Assembly: GCA_003864495.1 (NCBI GenBank)
Contig: ML133443.1
Coordinates: forward strand, 2,984,949-3,048,948
Length of the DNA: 64,000 nucleotides
Direction: 5' to 3'
Source: Nemopilema nomurai
Lineage: Eukaryota; Cnidaria; Scyphozoa; Rhizostomeae; Rhizostomatidae
Made by a program: the position numbers and the translations under genes. Under the pieces are notes generated by a model. The model was not told the origin of the DNA. It saw only the letters and a program-made list of their open reading frames with translations, and searched no databases. Of this stretch, positions 37,901 through 47,813 are shown piece by piece (position 1 is the stretch's first letter; the number at the start of each line of letters is the position of its first letter).

Positions 37901-39586
37901 AATTGGAAAAATAAAAATGAAATGATATGAAATGAGATAAGAACCACATAAAAATTAAAGCTTTATGCGGTTATTTGGTCTACATGCAAAACATCACAGA
38001 CTCTCAAGATGTGAAAGTGTAATGAACCAACCATCTGGAAAAAAGAAGTGTATTTCTCGAACTGCACTAGTGTTGCTGTCGCTGCCATGAACTGCATTCC
38101 TTTGGTTGTCAGTTCCAAACAAAGCTCTTATGCTGAGGAAAAAGAGGAAAGCAACTTTCAGGACTTTTTCCAAAAAGCAAAACATTGCTATGGAAAGGTA
38201 AACGATTCCTGGCAAATAAAAACTGCATTGACTTCACCATAAAAATGGTGCCTCTTTAAAAGCAATTCTACCTGTCTGGTGCATCGTCTCTGGCTCTTGC
38301 TGTTTGCGTTGGACCAATTATTTGTCTCCAGTATGATATGGCATTGTCTTTAGCAAGAATCATTGCCAAAATGGGTCCACTGCAAAAAACATTTCAGGGG
38401 GTGTGACAAATATACATGACTTTGATCAAAACATCACAACCATTTTTTGGCTATCCATTTATTCATTATACCTTTGTATACATAATTTTATTTTTGATGG
38501 ATTATAGCAACAATTTTCAAAATTAGCATAATCATTCAAAATTACAGAATTTTGTGACTAAAGACTCCCAATTTAAAAAATCATTATTGCACAAAGAATT
38601 GGTTGAACATGACAGGGTGATACTTTAGCTGATCCTCAATGAGATAAACAACACAGACATTTATGGAAGCTACTTGTTTCTACAAAGTTGAAGTTAGACA
38701 GTCTGCCATTAACTATTTCTTTTTGTAACATCAGATCACCTTGCGGATAACAGCATAACTGATGAAACCTGGTGATTCTTATTCTGATTGGAAACATAGA
38801 TTTTATCTAGGTAGTAGACATAAATAACTTTTCTAGAGTTAATTCAACATAAGCATCAAACCAAAATGTATACCAAAGATGATGCTTCAATGCCAGTCAT
38901 ATACTTGTGCACACAATTCCTAATAAGCTCCTTATTCAGTACCCAACACCAAACCCTACCTGCATTTACTCTATGCAAAATCTAAAATTTCAGATAATGC
39001 TAAATACTTCCGTAAATAAATACCTCACTTCGTAAGCAACACATGACATTATATTTAGATCCATAAAGGAATCACTCTTTTTTTATAGAAAAATGTCTTG
39101 TCTTACCTACTCATAAAAGCAACCAAGCTTGGAAAAAACATTTTTCCGTAATGTTCAGCATAAAATTCACTTGTCTGTCCTGGCGTCAGATGCATCCTTC
39201 TTTTCTATATTCAAAATAAGTGGTTTAAACACTTCTTTGGTCCATGTATAATGTTCAAACGTGCACATGACTAAGTTGAGCAAACTTTAAAAATGAGTCC
39301 ACTACAGCACATTAAAATATTCAAAATAAAGCCAAAATTGTATTCAAACAATGAAATGACTAGATTAAGGCATTAGTCACTCGGATATCTGGCGTAAAGA
39401 CATTCATCATGCATTTACGATAGTGAAAAATTCATTTACCCGCAAAATAGAAAACCCATGCTTAAGGATAATTTCTTCGATTTCATCTGCTTTATCGATT
39501 GCATCTGGCTTTATGATTGCCAATGTTTGTTCTACATAGATGGATGGACCTTTATTTTCTATATCCTGGCTTTCTGTTTCAGACAT
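34821..39586 (-). CDS. NME5: NME5-like nucleoside diphosphate kinase-family ciliary protein, six exons
   Basis: NME5 belongs to the NDPK superfamily and is linked to cilia and sperm axonemes (radial spoke region). CDS join on the minus strand: 39586-39440, 39204-39107, 38379-38272, 38132-38032, 36955-36837, 34907-34821; all phases agree, giving 219 residues, against about 212 in human. The NDPK-like domain covers about residues 17-150: TLAIIKPDAI (nucleotide-binding strand), AEHYGKMFFPSLVAFMSSGP, and NAVHGSDS with the family's active-site histidine at H133. A C-terminal Dpy-30-type segment follows (QEARDYLARAVNPTLQKGL, then CKQKPDQPI and WLSDWLLQNNPNKPK). The ATG at 39586 is the first in frame; an in-frame stop lies just upstream. 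Human NME5 is reported to have little NDPK activity, so catalysis should not be assumed. Confidence 0.94.
36837..36955 (-). CDS. NME5: NME5 exon 5 (Dpy-30-type segment)
   Basis: 119 nt encoding VIEPLPTGQEARDYLARAVN, PTLQKGLAELCKQKPDQPI. Acceptor cttccttcgcag, donor gtaagt; ends in phase 0. Confidence 0.92.
38032..38132 (-). CDS. NME5: NME5 exon 4 (active-site His exon)
   Basis: 101 nt encoding IRALFGTDNQRNAVHGSDSN and the REIHFFFPD end of the kinase-like fold. Acceptor tttttcctcag; the donor gttggt is non-optimal but is fixed by phase and homology. Confidence 0.9.
38272..38379 (-). CDS. NME5: NME5 exon 3
   Basis: 108 nt encoding GPILAMILAKDNAISYWRQI and IGPTQTARARDDAPD. Acceptor ttttttgcag, donor gtagaa. 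Confidence 0.92.
39107..39204 (-). CDS. NME5: NME5 exon 2
   Basis: 98 nt encoding KRRMHLTPGQTSEFYAEHYG and KMFFPSLVAFMS. Acceptor atatag, donor gtaaga; leaves two bases of the next serine codon. Confidence 0.92.
39440..39586 (-). CDS. NME5: NME5 exon 1
   Basis: Encodes residues 1-49: an acidic lead (MSETESQDIENKGPS), then TLAIIKPDAIDKADEIEEII. Donor gtaaat on the minus strand directly below 39440; phase 0. A frame opening upstream at GTG does not carry a real start. Confidence 0.92.
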
Positions 39587-42500
39587 TTTGTAACTCTCGA
39601 GCTTCTTCACAACGTCAACAATCCGCCATTACATTCAGTTACTATGCGAACCGATAACAACTGGTTACCAGACCCCTCAAGTTCTCGAAGGATATGGAAC
39701 CCGAAGGACGCAACTTTTTGCTAAAAAGTAGTTTTTAAGAACTTTGAAATTTTGAAAATTACGCGGCAGGATTCGAGCAAAATGTTGGACACAATTTCAG
39801 AATGGCGAATAAAGGAAGACAAGGTATTCAATTTATAATTAAAAGGTGTAGACAAACACAAACAGTAGCGTAACGAAGGGGCAAGGGGCAGCCACCCATC
39901 CCCCCAGAATGCTCAGAAAGTTGGTCTCTGGGAAAATTGAAAGTCTGCAAAAAATCTGCATCTCAGGGGGGAAGTAAGATAGAGAATTTTTAAAATTTAG
40001 ATGTTAAAATGCTTGTGAAGGATTTTGAAGAATTCGCTCTTACACAGTTTATCTTCTTTTGTTATATATAAACATTTACTCACGTCTTTGAAAAACAAAT
40101 CTTTAACATAGAAATTTTCTCGTCTGATATGATTCAGAAATCAATCAATTGTGGCGTTTAATCAACCAAACTTTGACATGTGTAAATTGATCAATTAAAT
40201 AATCGATCAATAAATTAAACTTAGGTAGCTCGGTACCATAATGTTTTTATGAACCATAAATAAAAACATACACGATCGAAAAAATTTTCTTAGAATTTTC
40301 GTTACCCTTCGGCAGCCTCAAGTACAATTTGTCATACAACTCACCGGACCTCTTAAAATCCTTTTTGATAAAATACAATTGATAAAATCCTTTTTAAAAT
40401 TAAAATACAATTGGATCAGTCAATCAATCCATCAATTGCGAAATTCATGGGAATTGCTTACGTTAAGTTGTGCCATATAATACGCAACATACCCAGAATA
40501 ATGTTAGAATGTAGAGCGTGGGATGATTTTGAGCAAGGTTGTTCCTGTGAACGCGAGGTTGCCTAGGATTGAATACGCAAGTTGAAGTATCTTACGCAAC
40601 AAAGCAAATGAATGGCGCGGAAGGAAGTATGGAATCAAGACATGAAATAAGGCTGTGATAATAGCACTGTTTCTAGATCGTTGTTGCAAAATTGTATCGG
40701 GAAACCATTGTTAAAGGTGTGGTTGAAAATTGCCCGGTAACCTCTTAGCTCTTACTTGTTTCTTATTCAAAGCCCGCACACAGAAAAACACCTGTTCACG
40801 AAGAAACAATTCTAGGCTTTGAGGCACGGTGCATCATAATTCGACACTGGACTTGAAAGGATATTTTGCTAGCGACTTGCAACACGCCAATGATCAACAA
40901 TTTTGCTTGTAAGTGGTTGAGTCGACTGCTGACTTGACCTCGGCAATTGGAATGTCAAACATAGCAATCCTCTTATGAACCTGGCAACACAGCTACTGCA
41001 AATTCGTTAATCCTGGCCCTCCAACGAACCCCCCAATGCTTGAGTTGGAACAATTTTGAATGGTTACCAATATGTGACCATTAAGAGTATCTGTCAAGAT
41101 ATACAGGAAATAGATTAACGAATTGCCAAAATTGCATATCAGCATGTACTTCATTGTCTTAGCAGTTCTATCACATTGGTTTTGTTGCAAAGTTTTGAAC
41201 TTTTTAAAAGCTAGACTTGTCATTTGTAACTGCAATCTCTGCATGAAGTCTTGAAAAACTTGCTCTGATTTACGGATTGTACAAGCTGCTAAATTCCCTT
41301 GGCTCTCCAAAAAATGTTGTGTACCAAAAAAGTGAATAATCCTACAAACAGAAGTGATGCATTATCATATAGCTATGGCTTTCTTCTGAAAATCCACACT
41401 GTTTGAGGCAGGGCATTTTTTAACATACTGAGTGGTTGGGGGATTGCCCCACCGGGCCCTACGAGTTTCCCCACCACTGAAGAGAAAAATGCTACATATG
41501 CCCCAAATGTCAGCCATTTTGTGGTCCTTAGAGATAAAAGTAACCGGTGTTTCAATAGGTTGGTAACACATTTGGGGGCTCAATCGATGTTGATAGCAAT
41601 CTTTATATCAATATATTTCTCATTTATCCACCTTGTAACTCGATTCATTGCCCAATGTAACAAAACCTTAGTGTTTCCTTGCATTTTTCAACCCTAATCA
41701 GGCTGAGATATTGCCTTGAAATTAATATCTTTAAGAAAAATGTCCCACCACTCAAAAATGCTTAAAAAACGCCCTGGTTTGAGGGGTCAAGAGAGTTGCA
41801 GCCACCAAGGAGACACGGAAAAAAAACGGAGATTTCAAAATAAAAAAATTGTCATGGATTTCTAGCTACCAATGCTAGAGACTGTAGCTTGAAAGCTCAA
41901 TGTGAAAAAGAGATAGTATAGGTAAAAGTGATTCCGAGAGGAGCCAAAATGTGCAAGAATGGAAAGGCAGTTTGTGATATACAAAGAGACATTATAATTT
42001 CATTTTTATGCTTTCCTTCAAGGAACTATCAATTACTACTCTACATAACAAAAGCAAAATATATCAAGATTATAAAAGGCTGGTTTTAGAGTAGTAGCTC
42101 TACTACATGGAAAATTGATTGTACAATAATTCTGACACATTTGAATTCTTGTCTTAAATTCTCGATACATTAAACTCTGTACCAAGGTAAGCAAATCTTC
42201 TTGATAGGAACATTATATGATTTTTAGACTTGTTTATGGTCTGTTCCAAGTTCTACTTCAGAGATGCAAGACTGGATGATATAAATTATGACGGGTCGTT
42301 CTCTAAATGCTCCAATTTTATTGATCTATTTTTCAAGTTCATCATTTATATATTCAATAGATTTTATTCTTGTGCAAATAAATCATTTAATTCACTTCAT
42401 AGTTCAAACCTACTTTTAAGAGCAACCATACTTGGATACAAAATTTCTATGACAAATCATTTCAAACAAAATTGAAAAGGTACCTCAAGCTTGGCAATGA

Positions 42501-42999
42501 CTCGCCAAAACTTCTGCATTCTGATAAAAAAGCAAGAACTAAAGGATAGAAACATTTCCTACAACAAAAAATTCCCTAGTTAAGTTTCAAATTTGTTCAA
42601 TTCAAACTCTTTTGAGATATTTACTAGTTCAATACAATATTTCAATCGATATTGCTGTGTCTGTTTCCTGAATATCCATTCACTTTCAAATTGGTAGCGA
42701 GAAGTACAATTGAACTCTTGTCGACGTCCGATAACTAAATGCCAAACTACTTCACCACAAACTACTTTCGGAGTATATTGTTCCTCGAACAGTGCTCTCT
42801 GCCGTCATATTTACATTCCAAGCTAGTCAGCTAGACGATCCATTCGTGCATTGCATGCGTCGTCCACTTTTCTGTTTTCCTTGCAAACAGTTAGGCCTAT
42901 ATCGCGTTCTGATTGCAGCTTCTTTGCCTCTTCGAATTAAGAAAGCCAGGCACGGTCGATGTATCGCAACAAAGATCTTTCAACACAATAGAGTTATAT
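39587..42999. other. Intergenic region between NME5 and the Kv 3' end
   Basis: NME5 5' flank and presumed promoter at the left side, with no clear TATA box. Repeat-like C/G-rich patches at 39880-39970 and 41400-41470; nothing else supported. Confidence 0.5.
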
Positions 43000-43005
43000 T
43001 TTATT
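43000..43005 (-). terminator. Possible polyadenylation signal of the Kv gene
   Basis: A perfect AATAAA on the minus strand, about 310 bases past the Kv stop and about 45 bases beyond the end of the 86-bp array. If used, the 3' UTR would carry the three extra array copies. Position and motif are seen; use is inferred. Confidence 0.4.
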
Positions 43006-43049
43006 GATAACCGGGTCAACTATTGTTATTCATTAGTCCCTGGAAATTA

Positions 43050-43393
43050 CGTGACTCTACACAACCGACTCCCGCTCAATCTGATCGGCATCTTCTTCAT
43101 TCAAGTCATTGTTATTCGAATACCATTGGCAGTCACGTGACTCTACACAACCGACTCCCACTCAATCTGATTGGCATCTTCTTCATTCAAGTCATTGTTA
43201 TTCGAATACCATTGGCAGTCACGTGACACTACACAACCGACTCCCGCTCAATCTGATTGGCATCTGCTTCATTCAAGTCATTGTTATTCGAATACCATTG
43301 GCAGTCACGTGACTCTACACAACCGACTCCCGCTCAATCTGATTGGCGTCTTCCTCGTGCAAGTCATTGTTATTCGAATGCCTGTCCCCGTGA
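43050..43393 (-). repeat. 86-bp tandem array built from the Kv C-terminal coding segment (4 copies)
   Basis: Units start at 43050, 43136, 43222 and 43308 (plus-strand coordinates), an exact 86-base period, each starting cgtgac(t/a)ctacacaaccg. The highest-coordinate unit (43308 onward) is the coding one and holds the Kv stop. The three lower units are closer to one another than to the coding unit (for example CTTGAAT against CTTGCAC, and ATTGGCAGTCA against a divergent end). Read on the minus strand in its own frame, every copy still encodes SNNNDL, a variable stretch, ESVV and a TAG stop. A degenerate half unit may precede 43050. Confidence 0.93.
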
Positions 43394-43713
43394 CCATTCT
43401 TCAGTAGTTTTCGTATGCGCTTGCTCACAACTCGGCCTTGGTTCTGAAGCCGCTTCAGCCTTTTCTGCCTTTCAATCAGCTCTTGTCGCCTATACTCAGT
43501 TCCCCCGTTGAGCATGGGATTTTGTTGTTCTTTCGAACTTGAATCCTCATTTTCAAAATCCTGCGTGATGAACTGATTAAACTTCCGTGCTCGCTCCCGC
43601 TGATAAAAGTAATCGAAGTTGGAGACGATAACTGGAACAGGCAGGGCGATTGTCAGCACTCCACAAACTGCGCATAGGCTTCCAATTACCTTTCCCGCGA
43701 AGGTATCTGGTAC
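43315..43713 (-). CDS. Kv channel exon B (S6, cytoplasmic tail, PDZ-ligand-like end)
   Basis: Begins [20 protein letters not shown] after acceptor acttctttcag and runs through S6 to a TAG stop at 43315-43317. The last 20 or so codons and the stop lie in the first (coding) unit of the 86-bp tandem array. Confidence 0.94.
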   Translation of the reverse strand, partial: VPDTFAGKVIGSLCAVCGVLTIALPVPVIVSNFDYFYQRERARKFNQFITQDFENEDSSSKEQQNPMLNGGTEYRRQELIERQKRLKRLQNQGRVVSKRIRKLLKNGHGDRHSNNNDLHEEDANQIERESVV

Positions 43714-46282
43714 CTGAAAGAAGTAATAGATTTAGTCATGGTGAAGATTACCAATAAAATCAACATAATCTTAAGAATCTGTTTAATCAATCTGAATCTG
43801 GGCAAGATTGAGCCTTTTATGGTGAATTCACACTAAGCAGTCAAATTTGGTCTCTTAAGAAAAGCATACTGATATAAAAATTCTTAATCCATAGAAAGAT
43901 TCTCTTCCTTTGAACTCTACATGACACGTTCTGGACCTAGCTCAGATGAAAGACGGCCTAAATCTAAAAGCCGAAATCCTAGTCAATGCTAGGCGGGCCT
44001 TGGCATTTCATCTTGATACAGCTACTAAGGGAATCATTCAAAGCAAGTTCCACATTGTCATTCTAGTCATCGTTAGACTTGTCTCCACCCAAGCGTGTGA
44101 TGCCAAGTGAAAGGCGATCTAGACACAGCTAGCTGTCCTTTTTGTATGTTTTTAATTTGCTTTCGTTTCTGAATAATAGGATTATGATCATATGGCCCAC
44201 TTGAGATGACATTGTTCGTCGTAACATCTGCTACTGAGTTCTTTTCAGAACTTAATCCTTCGTATTTGATATCTCATTACTCTAGAACATCATAATCTGT
44301 CTTTCTCAGGTCACAAGAATCTCAGAAGAAGTAACTCAATGAGAGCCTACACTCTTCAAACGGGAGAGGCTTTAACGGTTCCACATATGGACTGGTACCA
44401 AAAGGCTTCAAAGCGCTCGCACTTGCGCAGTTAGGAACGATCCCTAATGGCTCGGCAAGATGCTACTGTGGAGGAGGAATATGCACAGAAGTCCGCTTTT
44501 GACACAATTGGCGCCAAAATCACCAAAACGAAGCAGTGTTGATGATTATTCTGACCATTGTAGGCCGCAAAAAAACTATGCCTTCTTTATTCTTCATTTT
44601 TCATTTGGCCCAAAGTGAAATGTGAAATGAGTTGCCAACAAATCAGTGTTTTGAACCCATAAAAAGCAGATAAAAGTATAAACTTTAATTATCTTCTATT
44701 TCATTTCTTTTTATTTTTTGGTCGGTTCAATATAGTTCTGGCGGTTTACGGGAGAGTCAAACGGAATGGACTCTAATGTCAAGAGTCAAGTTAAACCACT
44801 TTACAAGTTCTCGTGTAACGCTCTATCTATACTAGTTTTGGAACGATTACGTTTGATTCCGTGCCTCTTTTGATAAATTTGGGTTGAAGTCATAATATCA
44901 GCCTTGCGGCAAAATAATTCATCGACTTAAGGTGAGAATTGCAGTTTTGAATCAATTGCGAATATTTTTTTTTATCAAGCTCTTCAACGCCTTCTTTGTT
45001 CTTTGGATGCGCTTCTCTTTTGATTATCGTATCACTGATAGCATCTGATTGTATTGATAAAACAAATGGTGAAGCTATGAGCAAAATTCAATCGTATGAG
45101 ATACCAGCTACCTTTATAAAGCTACCTTCATAATTACATTGATCGTGATAATTTTTGAGTGTGATTACCTTGATCATTATGATACTTGATTACGATTATT
45201 TTGATCGTGATCATGTTGCCTTTGCATTATAATCACGTCGTTTATGATGGCGATAATACTTGGTAATGATTGCATCGTAATGATTTTTACTATAATTGCA
45301 TTGATTAAGTTTGGAGCCAAATTAATCATGACCTCATTGGTCACGAACTGTGACACAATCGATGCAAAGAAAGTGATTGTGATCTTTTGCCATAGGCACA
45401 ACTTAACACCTGTGCATGTAGCTGCGTCTTCAAATGAAGATTTCATTCAATTGATAATTAAAATAAACATAAACAACATTAAGCAAAGCTTTGATGGTTC
45501 AAAATGTTTACATGTTTGACTAAACAGCACCCATTCTTAATAATCTCCGAATCAGCGGCTCACCGTGTCAGCTTATAGAACAAAGTCTGACGCTAATTTC
45601 CCGAAATCGACAGAGCCCAGCCTAGAGTTGAACGTATATAATAACGAAGATAAATGCGAACCACTTTGATGTCCGAAGGGCCTTGTTAATAATGAATGTA
45701 AAAGTGAATATGTAAATGAAATTGAAAAGAGAACGAGGATGTTATCTTGCTGTGCAACGCCTTTTGGGTCACCACAGAACCTAGTCACTATGAAATATCC
45801 ACCTGATACAATGAAGTCGGAATCGGGGCCTATTCAGCAAAGATAATTAAACGGTTGATTGATTGAATCTTGAATTGCGGCTTGTCTGTAAGCTATAGTC
45901 ATTATGCTTATTAGCGTTTTCATGCAACAATATGTATTGTCTCTATGTAACATCACGCATGCCTAAATAACACAATATAAACATTCTTATTAGAGCTTAA
46001 ATAGGCTTGATTATCGTCAACCCTTGGAAGTTTCTTGATCGATCTAGGCAATGGCTCTAGAGATACGCTGTCTACTCATTTTCCATATAAACCTGCAAAT
46101 TAGCTCTTGGTATTCTAAGCTATTTGCTATGTGCCATGTTACAGCTTTTCTACTTTTTGCTTGGTTTTTCTTTATGATGTTTTGTATGAAATATGATATT
46201 CTAAATCATATGATAGCAGCGAGTTGTGGACAGAATACATGAAAGAAGCTCGACATTTAGAAGCATTGACAACTTAGAGTAG

Positions 46283-46328
<46 letters not shown>

Positions 46329-47813
46329 CGGTCCCTGCCTTTCATTGGTCAGAAACCTAGCCAATCACAACTCGTCACGTGATACACATTGGTAGACATT
46401 AGCTGGAAGAAGCGTAAACAGATACGCACCTTGTCACCGTAGCCCACTGTGCACATGGTGATAATGGCCCACCAGAAGGCATCTGGAATGCTCTGAAATG
46501 TCTGGTCCTCCACATAGTAAATTGCACTTGAGAACGATATCACTCCGATTAGCAAGAAGAAGATCAGCAGTCCCAGCTCTCTTATGCTGGCTTTCAAAGT
46601 TAGGCCTAAGATCTGCAAGCCGCGCGAGTGTCTTGACAATTTGAAAATCCTAAACACCCTTACTAGACGGATAATTCGTATGTTGTTGAGGCCTAGGCCC
46701 TGCTGATCAAATGCTAGGGTGATGTAGTACGGTATTATTGCAAGCAGATCTATAATGTTCATGCAGCTTTTCGCGAACTGCAGCTTGTTCGGGCATGATA
46801 AAAATCGGACGATGAACTCGAGAGTGAACCAGGCCACAATTCCAGTTTCGCAAAGCTCGAATATCTTCAGCCAGTTCGGGTTGGTTTGCTTCTTATTAGG
46901 CATAGCAGTGCTGGGAGCTTTGTGCATTCCGTCCGGCAGAGGCCGCGTATCGTTCTTGAACGGCAGGAAGGGCGGCAAGTGGGCGGTATTGAACATAGGC
47001 TGCCGCGCGGACGGGTATCGCGGGAAGTTATTGCGGCCAAAGGCCTTGACTGACGGCATGGGGTCTATGCCTTTGAAGAACGGCAAAGTTTCAATACACA
47101 GTATTGTTACTGAGCATATTATGATCAGAACTGAAAAGACAGTTAGAAGGTTTGCCGCAACTCCAGAGTCTGGTATTTCGAAGAGCTTCCAGATTTCCCT
47201 TTGCAGCCGGTTTTTCGGTAGCTCGCTAACCGCCGGGCCTTCATTGTCAAGTACCTGGTTCAAAGCGTCCTGCCCGAGCTCAAAGAACTTAATTTCCGCG
47301 ACAAGAACATGCAGCGGAACTGTAAGCGGGCAGTACACTTGCCCATCGGATTGGTAGAAGTAGAGGATCGCGGAGAACGCGTGGCGATCGCGGTCGAAAA
47401 AGTACTCCTTCTCTTCTTCCTCGAAAAATTGTTTCCTTTTGGTAGCATCTCCAAGCAACGTTTTCGGGAATCTTTCTAATGTCTCCTTATACGTCTGATA
47501 TTTCTCTCCGGATACGTTTATAGTTATTCGCTTCGGTTTTTGAACCGGTCCATCGCTTACTGAAATGGAGCCGCGCGGCGAAGAGCTTGCCGACGGTAAA
47601 TTCCCCGCTAGAAAAGAGCCGTTCAGCTTCGAGGACGCTCTGTTCAGGGTTGTGCGGGCGAAACTCCCCGACTCGATGGAGAGACTTCGCCGGTATTTGC
47701 TGAGCATCGCGTAGCGGCCGCGTTCCATTTGACTTGGAGCCATGGACCCTATGTTGCCATTCATGTTTATTATGAAAGAGAGGCGTTTGGCGTCCACTGA
47801 GAGCAGCAACAAC
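43315..47813 (-). CDS. Shaker/Kv1-type voltage-gated potassium channel, two coding exons
   Basis: Pore-forming subunit of a tetrameric voltage-gated K+ channel. CDS join on the minus strand: 47764-46430 and 43713-43315, 577 residues. Order: basic, Ser-rich N-terminus (1-75); T1 tetramerisation domain (about 78-170, [13 protein letters not shown] to EIKFFELG); S1 about 205-228; a long S1-S2 loop with N-glycosylation site N271-D-T; S2 about 298-322; S3 about 335-352; S4 with R363, R366, R369, R372, K375, R378, R381, the same spacing as Shaker; S5 about 394-416; pore with TVGYGD (439-444); S6 with the PVP motif (470-472). The tail has a basic coiled segment (about 518-550) and ends ESVV, a class I PDZ-ligand pattern. 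Start chosen at 47764; the frame stays open to the acceptor at 47814-47816, so an upstream exon could add residues. Confidence 0.95.
45400..45519 (+). pseudogene. Ankyrin-repeat-like fragment
   Basis: Reads [20 protein letters not shown] and, after a short Asn-rich stretch, DGSKCLHV followed by a stop. This follows the ankyrin pattern (TPLHxAA ... VxLLL ... DGxTpLH) for one repeat and the start of the next. An acceptor-like ccatag ends at 45394. It lies in the Kv intron on the opposite strand and no flanking repeats were seen, so a relic is likelier than a gene. Confidence 0.3.
46283..46329. repeat. (CAA)n microsatellite
   Basis: About 15 uninterrupted caa units in the Kv intron, 100 bases beyond the exon A donor. 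Confidence 0.97.
46430..47813 (-). CDS. Kv channel exon A (5' UTR end, T1 domain to selectivity filter)
   Basis: Acceptor tttctccttacag precedes 47813 on the minus strand; ATG at 47764; donor gtgcgt directly below 46430. The exon ends immediately after GYGDK, so the intron splits the gene right behind the selectivity filter. If unspliced, translation would run a further 27 codons into intron. Confidence 0.94.

Noticed and set aside
39655..39672. Palindrome ctggttaccag upstream of NME5, considered as an RFX X-box (cilia gene promoter)
   Set aside because: Only a half-site match to the X-box consensus.
43023..43511. Series of overlapping plus-strand ORFs with [20 protein letters not shown] repeats
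   Set aside because: Antisense shadows of the 86-bp array and of the Kv last exon.
46755..47357. 200-codon plus-strand ORF
   Set aside because: Antisense shadow of the GC-richer Kv exon A.
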